Shown here in pieces: positions 55,101-64,000 of a DNA stretch of 64,000 nucleotides. Within the stretch, counting starts at the first letter, position 1. Each line of letters starts with the position of its first letter. The position numbers and the translations under genes are program-made. Source of the DNA: Neocallimastix lanati (nom. inval.) (taxonomy: Eukaryota; Neocallimastigomycota; Neocallimastigomycetes; Neocallimastigales; Neocallimastigaceae); contig JACVTC010000049.1 of the NCBI GenBank assembly GCA_016946835.1, forward strand, positions 657,501-721,500, written 5' to 3'. Under the pieces are notes generated by a model. It did no database searches. It was given only the letters and a program-made list of their open reading frames with translations, and was not told the origin of the DNA.

Positions 55101-56282
55101 AATTTAGAAGAAAATGATGAAGAAAACACTGAATTCTTAAAGAAATTTATCAAAGATAAAATATTTGAAATTGATAATAAGAAATATTTCAGAGATAATG
55201 GAACTTACCGAAGAATTGTAGAAGAATATGAAGAAAGAATAAAGCTTATCTGGGAAGCCCACAAGATTGGTCATGAGGGTTTTGACAAGACGTATCAACG
55301 ATTAAAGAGACACTACTACTGGAAAGGTATGAGTAATGATGTTAAAGCAACCATTCAATTATGCTCTAAATGCCAATTATGTAAAAATAATAAATCTGTT
55401 GACGCCACAGAACGCTACGCCACTCCAGTCGAGGGTCCTTTCATACATTTAGGCATGGACATTATTGGCCCATTACCTATTACTGAAAGAAATAATCAAT
55501 ATATCATAGTGATAGTTGATTATTTCACTAAGTGGGTAGAAGCAGAGCCTTTGGCTACTGTCACTTCAAAAGATGTAATATATTTCTTAAGTAGAGTGTT
55601 TGCAAGACATGGCACGCCACAAGTAGTAACTACAGATAACGGTCCACAATTTAATTCAGAATTAACAAGAATATTTTTGGACTTATATGATGTATACATT
55701 CATTTTTCAACTACATATCATCCAGAAACTAATGGTATGACGGAGAATAGAAATAGGGAAATTGGGAAATATTTACGCCTTTTAGGTCATAAGGAAAAAG
55801 ATTGGGATATAGTGTTACCATCTGCTTTATGGGCTCTAAGAACTTCCAGGAATACAGCCACCAAACATTCCAGTTTTGAGTTGGTATATGGAAGAATTGA
55901 CCAACAACCATTCGAATTAGCCACAACATTACCAACATCTAATGTACAAGCCACAAATGAAGAAAAATTATTGGAAAAATTTTGCAATCATTATAAATGG
56001 GTTTTAGAAGCAAGCCAAAATATGAAAAAAACTAATAAGAAATGGGAAGAAGAAAGGAATGAAAACTTTAGAAATAATAAACAAAATACTATTAGGAAAA
56101 ATGATCTGGTAAAAGTACAAAATTTCAGTAGATTTAAATTAGATCCATATTTTGTAGGCCCTTATAAGGTTATTGGAAAACATTTTAATGCGGTAAAACT
56201 AGCGGACCCAGATACAGGTTTAGTTCTTGAAAGACCTGTTCATCTTAAAAATGTTCAAAAATATAAGACAACTTTAGAGTAA
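51744..56282 (+). CDS. pol: E7 Pol polyprotein (protease, RT, RNase H, integrase)
   Basis: About 1,512 residues in the -1 frame, made as Gag-Pol. Numbering below starts at the TTG codon 51759. The Asn-rich linker covers about 90-255. Protease has VDSGSNLN, catalytic Asp 363. RT has DYRKLND, FSTLDLFSGYHQI, MPFGLCNAPATFQREMN and the catalytic VFIDDVLIF with first Asp at 721 (Phe where Tyr is usual). RNase H has RTDAS (Asp 868), DLEGTA and YTDHKPLVGL, ending NALADSLSRL. A 160-residue spacer follows, longer than in E3 and E4. Integrase has an HHCC finger (HKIGHEG...CSKCQ) and the DDE triad at Asp 1234, Asp 1293 and Glu 1329 (35 residues between the last two), then a GPYKVIGKHFNAVKL segment. No chromodomain. 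All catalytic residues are present, so it is expected to be active. Confidence 0.94.
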
Positions 56283-56292
56283 GTTGTGTTAT

Positions 56293-56304
56293 AGGAGGGA
56301 GAAA
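56293..56304 (+). promoter_or_regulatory. E7 polypurine tract
   Basis: AGGAGGGAGAAA immediately before the 3' LTR, the expected primer for plus-strand DNA synthesis; 10 bp after the pol stop. Confidence 0.85.
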
Positions 56305-56806
56305 TGATATGAAATGATAATAAAATAAGAAAATGTGTAAAAATATCATAAAATAATTATAAAATATAAATGTAAATAATAATTATGTATTAAATGAAAT
56401 TAATGAATACAAAATGTAAGAAATTAATGTAAAACAAATAGATAAATAGTAAATATGAAAAATATATTAATTAGAGTTTAGGAAATATTTTATTATAGTT
56501 CATATAGAAAAATAGTAATTTTATAACATTTATTAAGAATAGGAATTTTATTAGAGAATATTATTATAACACCTGATATTTACTCCTTAATATAATTTAT
56601 ATATTTCATAGTAAAAATCATATGTTATAATAATATAAAATTTATAATTAAGATAAAGTATAAATAGTACAAAAAATGTTTAATTGCTCAAGGAGCTAAA
56701 TAGTTCAAAAATATATAATAAATAAATAAAAAAGTTCTTAAAAGAAAACTATACTTAAAACCTCTCTTTAAGTGTATAAAGTTAATTTCTTAACTGAACC
56801 TTATCA
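56305..56806 (+). repeat. E7 3' LTR
   Basis: 502 bp, identical by eye to the 5' LTR except one base near 56554. Ends CTTATCA, followed by AAAG. Confidence 0.95.
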
Positions 56807-57542
56807 AAAGGTTACACAGATTTTTTAACAAAGAAAATTTTTTATTTATTTTATTTTAAAATTTATTTTATTTATAAACTATCTTTATTAAATTAGAAAT
56901 ATATATATTTAATGTTATTATTATTATAATTAATATATAATAATTATAATCGTTAATAATAACTCTTGATTTCTCAAAGAGAACTCAAGAGTCTTATTTA
57001 TACTTTTTTGAAAAATAAGGTTAAATTAAAAAAAAAAAAAGTGTTTTTTCTAATCTTAACAAATCTCTTATCTAGGAAAAGATTAGACAGACAGAAAAAC
57101 CAAGGTAATATTTTTGATCGATATTCTATCCATATCGATCATCGTATCATTTAGGTAAAACCAATTACTTTTAAGAAGTGATTGGGAAAAACCGTAATTA
57201 ACCGATTCGCTAATTTAATCTAATTGATCGAAAATAAAAGAATAAAATAATAAAAGATATTTCGATCATAAAATCATAAATTTACATATAAGGAAAATAA
57301 CATTAATAATATTAGATAAACAAAATACAGAATACATTATTAAATACATAATAGAATACATAATGTGTTTGTTTATATTTTAATTAAATAAATAAACTAA
57401 AACTAATAAATTTAATAATTAAATGTAATATTAAATTATTAATAATATTTAAATAAATAAGTATAATATAATTAAATAAAGATATAACTTAACTAAGAAA
57501 ATATAATTATTTTATTTAAAAATAATTATAGATTCTTACATT

Positions 57543-58083
57543 TGTAAAAGGTCGTTTTAATGTAACTAAAATAATGAATAACAGATTGAACAAAGACTAA
57601 GATAACTTAATACCTCTCTATTCGAGTTGTTAAAATAAGCACTAAAATTAACTATAATTATTTAATTTGAACACTTAAGAATATAGCGCAGGACTTTATA
57701 ACTCTATTCATTATTAGTTACTGGGCTTACACTAAGATTTTTTATTTATTTTTAATAATTAATTTTTATTTATTAATATTAATATTTATTGTAATAATTT
57801 ACGTTAATAGAAACGCTAGTGCATTGCACTTACAAGTACAATTACTTTTTTACATTTAATTAAATTAATGATTGGTTAATTATATAATTTAGAATGATTT
57901 ACTAATCATTTAATAAAATTATATATAACTAATAATAAAATAAACTATAAAATTATAAAATTTAATGTACGAAAATCAAGTAAAGATTTTATTTGATTAG
58001 ATAGAATTGCTAACTGTTTAGATACGTTACTTAACCGAAGGACTATCATTGGATAGGCTAAATGTTATCATGTATCTGTTACA
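57543..58083 (-). mobile_element. R4 LTR, minus orientation
   Basis: On the minus strand starts TGTAACAGATACATGATAAC and ends CCTTTTACA, colinear with the R4 copy at 42194-42746. R1 copy e abuts its inner end, and the opposite flank gives no matching target repeat, so the boundary history is unclear. Confidence 0.65.
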
Positions 58084-58094
58084 TGATTATTGTG

Positions 58095-59061
58095 TGTAAG
58101 AAATAATAATAAATTTTTAAATTATAAATATTATTTCTTATTATGTATTAATATATTAAATACTTAATAATTAAAAATACATTATTTTTACATTTTTATT
58201 ACTTGTTTTGAAACAATGTACAACAACTATTACATTTAAAATTATTTAAAAATTAGGAGTAGTAAACCAATTATTAGTTAAACTAATAATTAATAATTTT
58301 ATTAATATTATTTAATATTTTATTCGTTAGAACTATTTAAATTTTTGGATATTTTAGATTTAATCAAAAATTATTTAAAATTTTTCATAACAAAAATTTT
58401 ATTTCTAAATTTGGATAAATTTATTCAAATTTTGATTTTTTATTTATTATTTTGGACATTTAATTAAAATTGTTTATTATTAAAAAAGCAATTATTTATT
58501 ATAAATATAATTAGAAAATAGATCTTCAAGGCTTTCTCGAATACTGATTGGTATCGGTTTTACTTAAATGATCCAATGATTAATATGTTTAGAACATTTA
58601 TCGAAACTTATTTAGGTTTTTCTTCTAATCTTTTCCTATATAAGAAATTTGTTATAATTAGACAATATTTAATTTAAAATTATGAAAAAACATAAAGAGA
58701 CTCTTAAGTTCTTTTAAGAAATTAAGAGTAATTATTATAAGAAAAATAATAATAACAATAAAATTTTATAAATTAAAATAATAAGTTTAATTTTTATTTT
58801 AAAATAATTTTTATTTTTTTATTTTTTTTTAAAAAAATAAATAAATGAAATTAATCTAAATTTTCTTATATAATATACTCGATTTTTTTTTAAAAAACAA
58901 ATTTTTAAAATTTCTCAATTTGTATTAATAGTAATATTATTAATATAAAATTGTAGATTAGTAATTGTTATAAAATAATTTTAATTTCAATTTCTATCAA
59001 TGTGGTAAAGAATGGATTAATAACCTTTATTTTGTTATAAAATATTATTAATAATTCTTTA
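58095..59061 (-). mobile_element. R1 LTR, copy f, minus orientation, decayed
   Basis: The left edge is TGTAAGAAATAATAAT, forming the terminal stem with ATATTATTTCTTA (to about 58140). Diverged R1 hairpins follow in reverse order: a CTCTTAA/TTAAGAG stem at about 58691-58729, and a TAAAGAAT...ATTCTTTA stem at the right end. The right terminus reads TTTACT rather than a clean TTACA, and no target repeat is visible. Confidence 0.55.
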
Positions 59062-59864
59062 CTTATTTGTACTTTCCTATTTCTTGATAACCTAAACCTA
59101 ATTATAAAAATAAATTATTTTGACATAAATTAAATTAAACTTTGTAAATAATTTTAAATCAATCTTAATTAATTTATTGTTTATATTATTAATGATAATT
59201 ATATACTAAAATACTATTGTAAATATTTATTATTAAAATTTATATGCTTTTTTTTTAAAAGATATTATTATTAATTAAATTTATTATCAGAAATTATTAA
59301 TTAAATATTATTAAAATTTATTTATTAAAAACTATTAAATATTATTATAAAATTATTATTAAAACTATTAATTAAATATTATTATAAAATTTATATATTA
59401 AAAATTATTAATTATAATAAAAAATTTATTAATTAAATATTATCAAATTTACTATTAAAATTACTAATTGAATTTTATAAAAATTTTATTTTATTTTTGA
59501 AAATAAATACAAATATTATTTAAAATAAATAAAAATTATTAAATTGATTATATTAATATTTAAAAATGTTTTATTAAACTTAAAAGTATCAAAGAAAGTA
59601 GTAAAAATTATTTTCTATATATTTATTTTATAATTATTTCTAATTAAATTATATTTAAATATTACATTATCATAATTACAATAATTCTATAAAATTATTT
59701 AACTTATAAACAAATGATTATAGCTTAAATTTAAAAAAAATATAAATATTACAAAAATTCTTAAAATAAAAATATGTAATTAAATTAATTTAAAAATTAT
59801 TAAAATATTAATAAATAGTAAATAATAAAAAAAATTTTATATTTAAAGATTTTTTTCTATTTTA
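59062..59864. other. AT-rich non-coding stretch
   Basis: Repeated AAATTATTAATTAAATATTATTA-like words in several degenerate copies (59270-59460), apparently simple-sequence expansion. No gene. Confidence 0.45.
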
Positions 59865-59910
59865 TTAAAATCAAAGCAGGGTAATTCTGATCACCCCTGC
59901 TTGATTTTAA
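59865..59910. other. GC-rich long hairpin
   Basis: TTAAAATCAAAGCAGGG (59865-59881) pairs with CCCCTGCTTGATTTTAA (59894-59910), about 16 bp with a single bulge, around TAATTCTGATCA. It stands out in nearly pure AT sequence. Possible transcription terminator, MITE end or small RNA; no coding context. Confidence 0.5.
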
Positions 59911-59994
59911 ATTCTTTTGAAATCCTCAACCCCGATTCTACTATTTATGGTACTAGACCAATTGAAAAATGAAAATTAAATAAAACTAAATTTA

Positions 59995-60480
59995 CTATTG
60001 TTAAAGTTTTAAGATAATTTGGTCCTAACGATTAGGTCAAGATGCCAAATTATAGTAATTGATTAATTATAACTTAAATTTACTTTTATTTAAAACATAT
60101 TGTTATTTAGTAAATTTTATAAGTAAGTTTTTAAAATATAAATTTTATTTAATCTTAATAATATTTCATTGCATGATTATTTATATAATTATTACTATAA
60201 TTTAAATTGCAATAATCCTACAAAGGATTAATCAAAAGATTTAAACATGTATTTATATAAATTATTAATTATTAAAATTTTAATTATTAATATAAATATG
60301 TAATAGTATTAATATAAATTCAATATTAATAATATAAAACAAGATAATAATATAAACATTTAATACAAATAAAATATAATAATCTAATATTAGCTAAATA
60401 TTATATTTTAATTATAAAACATAATATGTAAAGATTTTGATAATAAATTAATACAGAATTTAATTTAATATTATCAAACA
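59995..60480 (-). repeat. Diverged R2-like remnant
   Basis: Carries GGTCAAGATG followed by TTAATTATAACTTAAAT-like text and later AATCCTACAAAGGATTAATC, in the same order as the minus R2 copy at 39530-39780. Ends are not found. Confidence 0.4.
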
Positions 60481-60789
60481 TTTAAAAGTTTATTGGAAAA
60501 TTTTAGAGACTCAAAGGAAGAAAAATACGTTTGAAGAAAAAATATGGAGGTTAAGTGATAATTTTTGGGATTTTGCAGTGAACTACGCTAACTAATCTAA
60601 TACCTCACAGTAGTATAAATAATAAAATACCAAGAGATATTCTTCAAAAATAAATCAAGTATCAAACTTATTAAGGTTTTTGCTGTACAGCATATTATAA
60701 ACATTACAATCAAAACAAATCCAAATTTAATCCAAATTCAATTAAGGGTATATTCCTGGTAGTATGAAGATTCCTATAGTTATATTATT

Positions 60790-61035
60790 ATGAATTACAA
60801 CAACTACAAGATTTATAAATTCAGGGAAATATACTGTATTGAGAACATGCCTTCCAATGTATCTTTATCAAACGAGGCCATAGATAATACTAATAATATT
60901 CAAAGTCTTAATAATGATAAAATATATGAATATAACAATATAGTTGACAATAACACAAATAATGATTATCAAAAATCAACAAATGATTATAGTAAAAAAT
61001 TTATACATGTTCATCATAACGATTCTAAGAATTAA
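60790..61035 (+). other. Low-complexity open frame, doubtful gene
   Basis: 81 codons from ATG 60790, rich in Asn, Asp and Tyr, with no motif, signal peptide or membrane segment. It lies in a single-copy-looking stretch (about 60480-61035) that is less repetitive than its surroundings. Asn-rich frames arise easily at this base composition, so a real gene is not established; it might be an exon or a decayed Gag tail. Confidence 0.2.
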
Positions 61036-62820
61036 TAAACAATGAAATTTATAAATATAAATTTCATATTAAATTAAGAATTTAATATCACTGTACAAAT
61101 TTTATAAAGTTTAATAATAAATAATTAATAAAATTAATGAAAATAAAAAATAAAAATATAATAAATAATATTTTAATAATAATAAATGTAAAAAAAACAA
61201 TAAACGGAAATAATAATTTTTAAAATATTATTTAATTATAAAATATCTATAACATGTAAACGAATTTAAAAATGTATAATTTACTAAATTAGTATAAATA
61301 GTTCTTAATTTTATTTATTTTGATAATTAAGTTTTTATATAGTTTTTATTCATTCTAATCAAAAACTAAGTATTAATAATAATATTAAATAATTGAAATA
61401 ATTATTTATATAATATAATTAAAAGATGTATTTAAAATAATTTATAAAATTAAATAAAATATATATTAATAAAACATATTTTTAAAATCTTAACAATATA
61501 AAAACAACTCTTACTAAACTTAGTTATTGATATTGATTATATCACTTTCTGAGCCTATTCAGAATTAAGATATAACTCAAAAAATATCAGAATAAAATTA
61601 AGTAATATTATAAACAATAAATAAACAAACAAAAAAGAAAAAAAATTAATATTTTTTTATAAATCTTTTATTTATTAATTATTAAAAATACAATATTAAA
61701 AAAATTACAATATTTAAAAAATTACAATTGTTAATTACTTTTTTTTCTTAATTTTTTACATCAATTTATTTTTTTTAAAAATAATTGAAATGGTAAAGCC
61801 ATTTCTTTACATAGTGAAAATTTTATTATTATTGAATATTTTATATTATTTTTTAATTATTAATATAATTCTTATTTATTATAAATTATTACTATATATT
61901 AATCTATAACTAATTATTTATTGCTAATTTACTTAATTATATATTTCAAAAGACTTTTTTATTATTTTACAGAATTTAATTCTGTACTTTAGTAATATTT
62001 ATTTAATTAAAATTTTTAATTTTACTACTTTTAGAAAAAATAATATTATTTAAATTGCTAATATAAAATTTATAATTATTCTTCGGATTTATAATATATT
62101 GTTTATAAAATAAAAAACATATAATTGTATAAATATTTTCATTTTAAATTTAATTTTCATTAGTAATCATTAATAAAATTTTTAATTTGGAATTTTCCAA
62201 AAAAAAATAGATAATATTGATAAGTTTAATAGTAATAAAAGAAATATTGATAAATATTCGATAAAGTATTAATAAAATTGATAAAATAAACTCTATAATA
62301 ATGATAAGAATTTTAATAATAATAAGGTATTGATAAGATTAATAAAAATAATATTGGTAAGGAATTAATATTAATAATACTTTGAAATAGGATAATTTAA
62401 TTTGTACTAATTAGGAATAAAAATTGAATTATTAGAATATAGAAAGTTCCAAAAAAATAAAAAATCTGTTAGAAAATTAGTATTTTTAGTTTATAAATTT
62501 AATTAACATTTTAATTAATATTTTTATTTTATTACAACTTTTATTATATTTTAAATATGAAATAGTTTATTATAAATAAATAGGATATATTATATTAATA
62601 TATAGTTTATATAGTTTATGAATATAGTTTTAAAAATTTTTTTATTTTTATAAGCCTCTTTTATATAGTTAATATTAAAACATGTATTTAATGTATTAAA
62701 ATATGTATGATCCATCAAATGTATTTGTATGTATAAATAACATTAAATTATGTATTCTTAAAAAATAAGTCTTTTGCTTCAAATAAATAAAGTTAATAAA
62801 TAAACAAATATTGAGATTTT
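61036..62820. other. AT-rich non-coding stretch
   Basis: No supportable gene. The right part presumably includes the 5' LTR of the copia element below (it ends TTTTTACA at 62826), but its left terminus is not clear. Confidence 0.4.
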
Positions 62821-62826
62821 TTTACA

Positions 62827-62841
62827 GATTAAGAGTCTCAT
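62827..62841 (+). promoter_or_regulatory. Copia PBS complementary to tRNA-Lys(CUU) anticodon arm
   Basis: GATTAAGAGTCTCAT begins immediately after the LTR end TTTTACA (62826). It is complementary to ATGAGACTCTTAATC, the anticodon arm of tRNA-Lys(CUU). Adjacent placement to the LTR is as in copia elements primed by a 5' half tRNA. Confidence 0.75.
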
Positions 62842-62882
62842 TTGACTCGATAAGCTTGTGTAGAAATTTAGAATACTTAGTT

Positions 62883-62990
62883 AATTAGGAAATTTAGTAA
62901 TTTAGTAATTTAGTAACTTAGTAACTTATTAACTTAGTAATTTAGTAATTTAGTAATTTAATTATTTAATAATTTAGCAATTTAGTATAA
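62883..62990. repeat. 9-bp tandem repeat in the copia leader
   Basis: About eleven variants of TAATTTAGT / TAACTTAGT between PBS and gag. Confidence 0.8.
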
Positions 62991-63142
62991 TTAGGATATT
63001 TAAGATTAACAACACTTAAATATACACATAAGTGAATAAGAAACACATTAGAATTAAGAAATTAGTATTTGAATGTTTCTTATATAATTTAGTAATTAGT
63101 ATTTAGAAATAGTAATTAGAAATATATTATTACATTTAAAAA

Positions 63143-64000
63143 ATGACCTGAACAACTAAAATAGTTCTTAATAGGATGGAATATGTCCTAACAGAAGATA
63201 ACTACGATGAATGGTATGAAGACTTTATCCTCGAACTCCAAGGCGCTGGATTAAGTGAATACGTAGAAAAAAACATAGATGATATAGTAAAAGAAGTAGA
63301 GAAGAAATATACAACCAAAGATAAGAAGGGAAATGATATCTTATCTGAAGAAGGTGAAAATAAAATTAAGGAACATAAAATGAACAACTTCAAAGTTTTG
63401 AGTTTTTTAAGAAAATCTGTTTATGCAAAAATAAAATCCTTTATTAAAAGTAAGGAAGAAGAAAAAAATTCAGCATACTTAATATTAAAGGTACTAAAGA
63501 AGAAATACCACGAAGAAGAATTCAATGAAATACCAAAACTCTACAGAAGATTAGAAAATATGAAGGCCGAAAGCGATAAAGAAACTTTAGAATACATCGA
63601 AGAATTTTTAGAAATCAATCAAAAGTTAGGAAAATTAAATAATAAACTTAGCAATAGGGAAAAATTAAACTACTTGTTTAAAGGACTACCAGAGAAACAA
63701 TTAAATTTCTTAGAAATAAGATACAGTATCTCAGAAGACGTCGATGAAATATTAGAAGATATGAAGAAGCAAATTAGAAATCGTAGAATCTTTATCCCAG
63801 GAAAAAATAAAGAAAAACAAGAAGAAATATCACAAATATCCAAAGGAAAAATTAAGAATAAAAATAAAAACAAAGGCAATAATTACGAAAGTTGTGATGA
63901 AGACGATATCTGCGAGAAATTCAATAATAAAAGAAGTATAAATAATAAGAAAAAGCGCTGTTATTTATGTGATAGTGAAAACCATTTAGTTTACAACTGC
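63143..64000 (+). CDS. gag: Copia-type Gag, partial (runs off the window)
   Basis: The first ATG at 63143 meets TGA at the third codon (63149-63151). From ATG 63176 the same frame is open to the window end, 275 codons. It opens MEYVLTEDNYDEWYEDFILELQGAGL, the copia Gag pattern of a conserved Trp after an NY pair, continues with a long charged helical region (Lys/Glu-rich, with SAYLILKVLKKKY and LYRRLENMK), and ends with the CCHC knuckle CYLCDSENHLVYNC at the edge. The upstream PBS and LTR end support the start of a copia element. Either 63176 is the true start or the TGA is an inactivating change. Pol would lie beyond the window. Confidence 0.8.

Larger units (their letters stand above)
49494..56806 (+). 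mobile_element. E7: complete, recently inserted gypsy-like element
   Basis: 7313 bp: LTR 502 bp, PBS, leader, intact gag, frameshift signal, intact pol, polypurine tract, LTR 502 bp. By eye the two LTRs differ at one base (TAGGGAA against TAGAGAA). The 4-bp repeat AAAG flanks the element (49490-49493 and 56807-56810). It is the only element here with all functions apparently intact, so it is the best candidate for a live copy and a likely donor of proteins for non-autonomous relatives. Confidence 0.95.
49341..57540 (+). mobile_element. R1 LTR, copy e, interrupted by E7
   Basis: TGTAGTAATAATTT...GATTCTTACA. The left 150 bp (to 49493) and right 730 bp (from 56811) have R1 hairpins in the usual order: CTCTTGA/TCAAGAG at about 56961-56990, GATCGATAT/ATATCGATC, and a terminal TAAGAA...TTCTTA stem. 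E7 sits at 49494-56806. The right flank TTTGT matches the R1 target seen at 19.5-22.7 kb; the left flank is one or two bases off. Confidence 0.7.

Noticed and set aside
57543-58083. Host gene in the moderately GC-rich block
   Set aside because: Matches the R4 LTR at 42.2 kb in inverted orientation and has no open frame.
1-64000. Mitochondrial or plastid origin because of the extreme AT content
   Set aside because: No organellar gene is present; a nuclear-type tRNA without CCA, many LTR retrotransposons and 5-bp target duplications indicate nuclear DNA.

Overview
The window is extremely AT-rich nuclear DNA of a eukaryote and is almost entirely retrotransposon-derived. The seven Gag/Pol sets on Ty3/gypsy-like elements, the Ty1/copia remnants, long poly(A)/poly(T) tracts and Asn-rich (AAT)n coding runs fit a very AT-rich fungus such as an anaerobic gut fungus (Neocallimastigomycota). 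A dictyostelid-like host cannot be excluded. The only recognisable host gene is tRNA-Trp(CCA) at 1163-1233 (minus). The standard genetic code explains the intact element.

Layout. I name the gypsy-like elements E1-E7 and the LTR families R1-R4. 1-1240: a decayed copia pol fragment and tRNA-Trp. 1342-7243: E1 (LTR, PBS, long leader, intact gag, pol truncated in RT at a 20-bp minisatellite). 8496-9349: R1 solo LTR. 9.8-12.2 kb: E2 (broken gag, start of pol). 12.25-18.6 kb: E3 (nearly full length, many frameshifts, 3' LTR). 19.5-22.7 kb: two abutting R1 LTRs, one holding an R2 solo LTR. 24.3-29.5 kb: E4 (LTR, broken gag-pol). 29.5-32.04 kb: E5 (deleted gag-pol). 32.04-32.88 kb: a fragment of a CRESS-type (geminivirus/genomovirus-like) ssDNA replicon with a truncated rep and a stem-loop origin. 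32.88-37.9 kb: E6 (minus strand, 3' truncated). 37.9-44.07 kb: a non-autonomous LTR element (R3) whose 3' LTR holds four further insertions, each with a 5-bp target duplication. 44.4 kb: an E1-type solo LTR. 45.2-48.7 kb: copia gag and RT remnants. 49.5-56.8 kb: E7, a complete, very recent gypsy-like element with intact gag and pol, inserted in an R1 LTR. 57.5-59.1 kb: R4 and R1 LTRs. 62.8-64 kb: the 5' part of a copia element that runs off the window.

How the elements work. In six gypsy-like elements gag and pol are in different frames, with pol in -1. Each has a slippery heptamer (T TTA AAC, T TTA AAT or A AAA AAC), then the gag stop and a short stem-loop whose arms covary, so Gag-Pol is predicted to be made by -1 frameshifting. 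The tRNA primer-binding site lies in the loop of a stem formed by the end of the 5' LTR and the leader, again with pairing kept while sequence changes. The copia elements carry a PBS matching the anticodon arm of tRNA-Lys(CUU), as expected for half-tRNA priming.

The strongest candidates for undescribed biology are: (1) the R1 LTR family, a chain of about ten hairpins including an H-type pseudoknot, kept by compensatory change; (2) the CRESS rep plus origin relic; (3) the frameshift and PBS-stem RNA elements. All boundaries were read by eye; identities and folds have not been computed.
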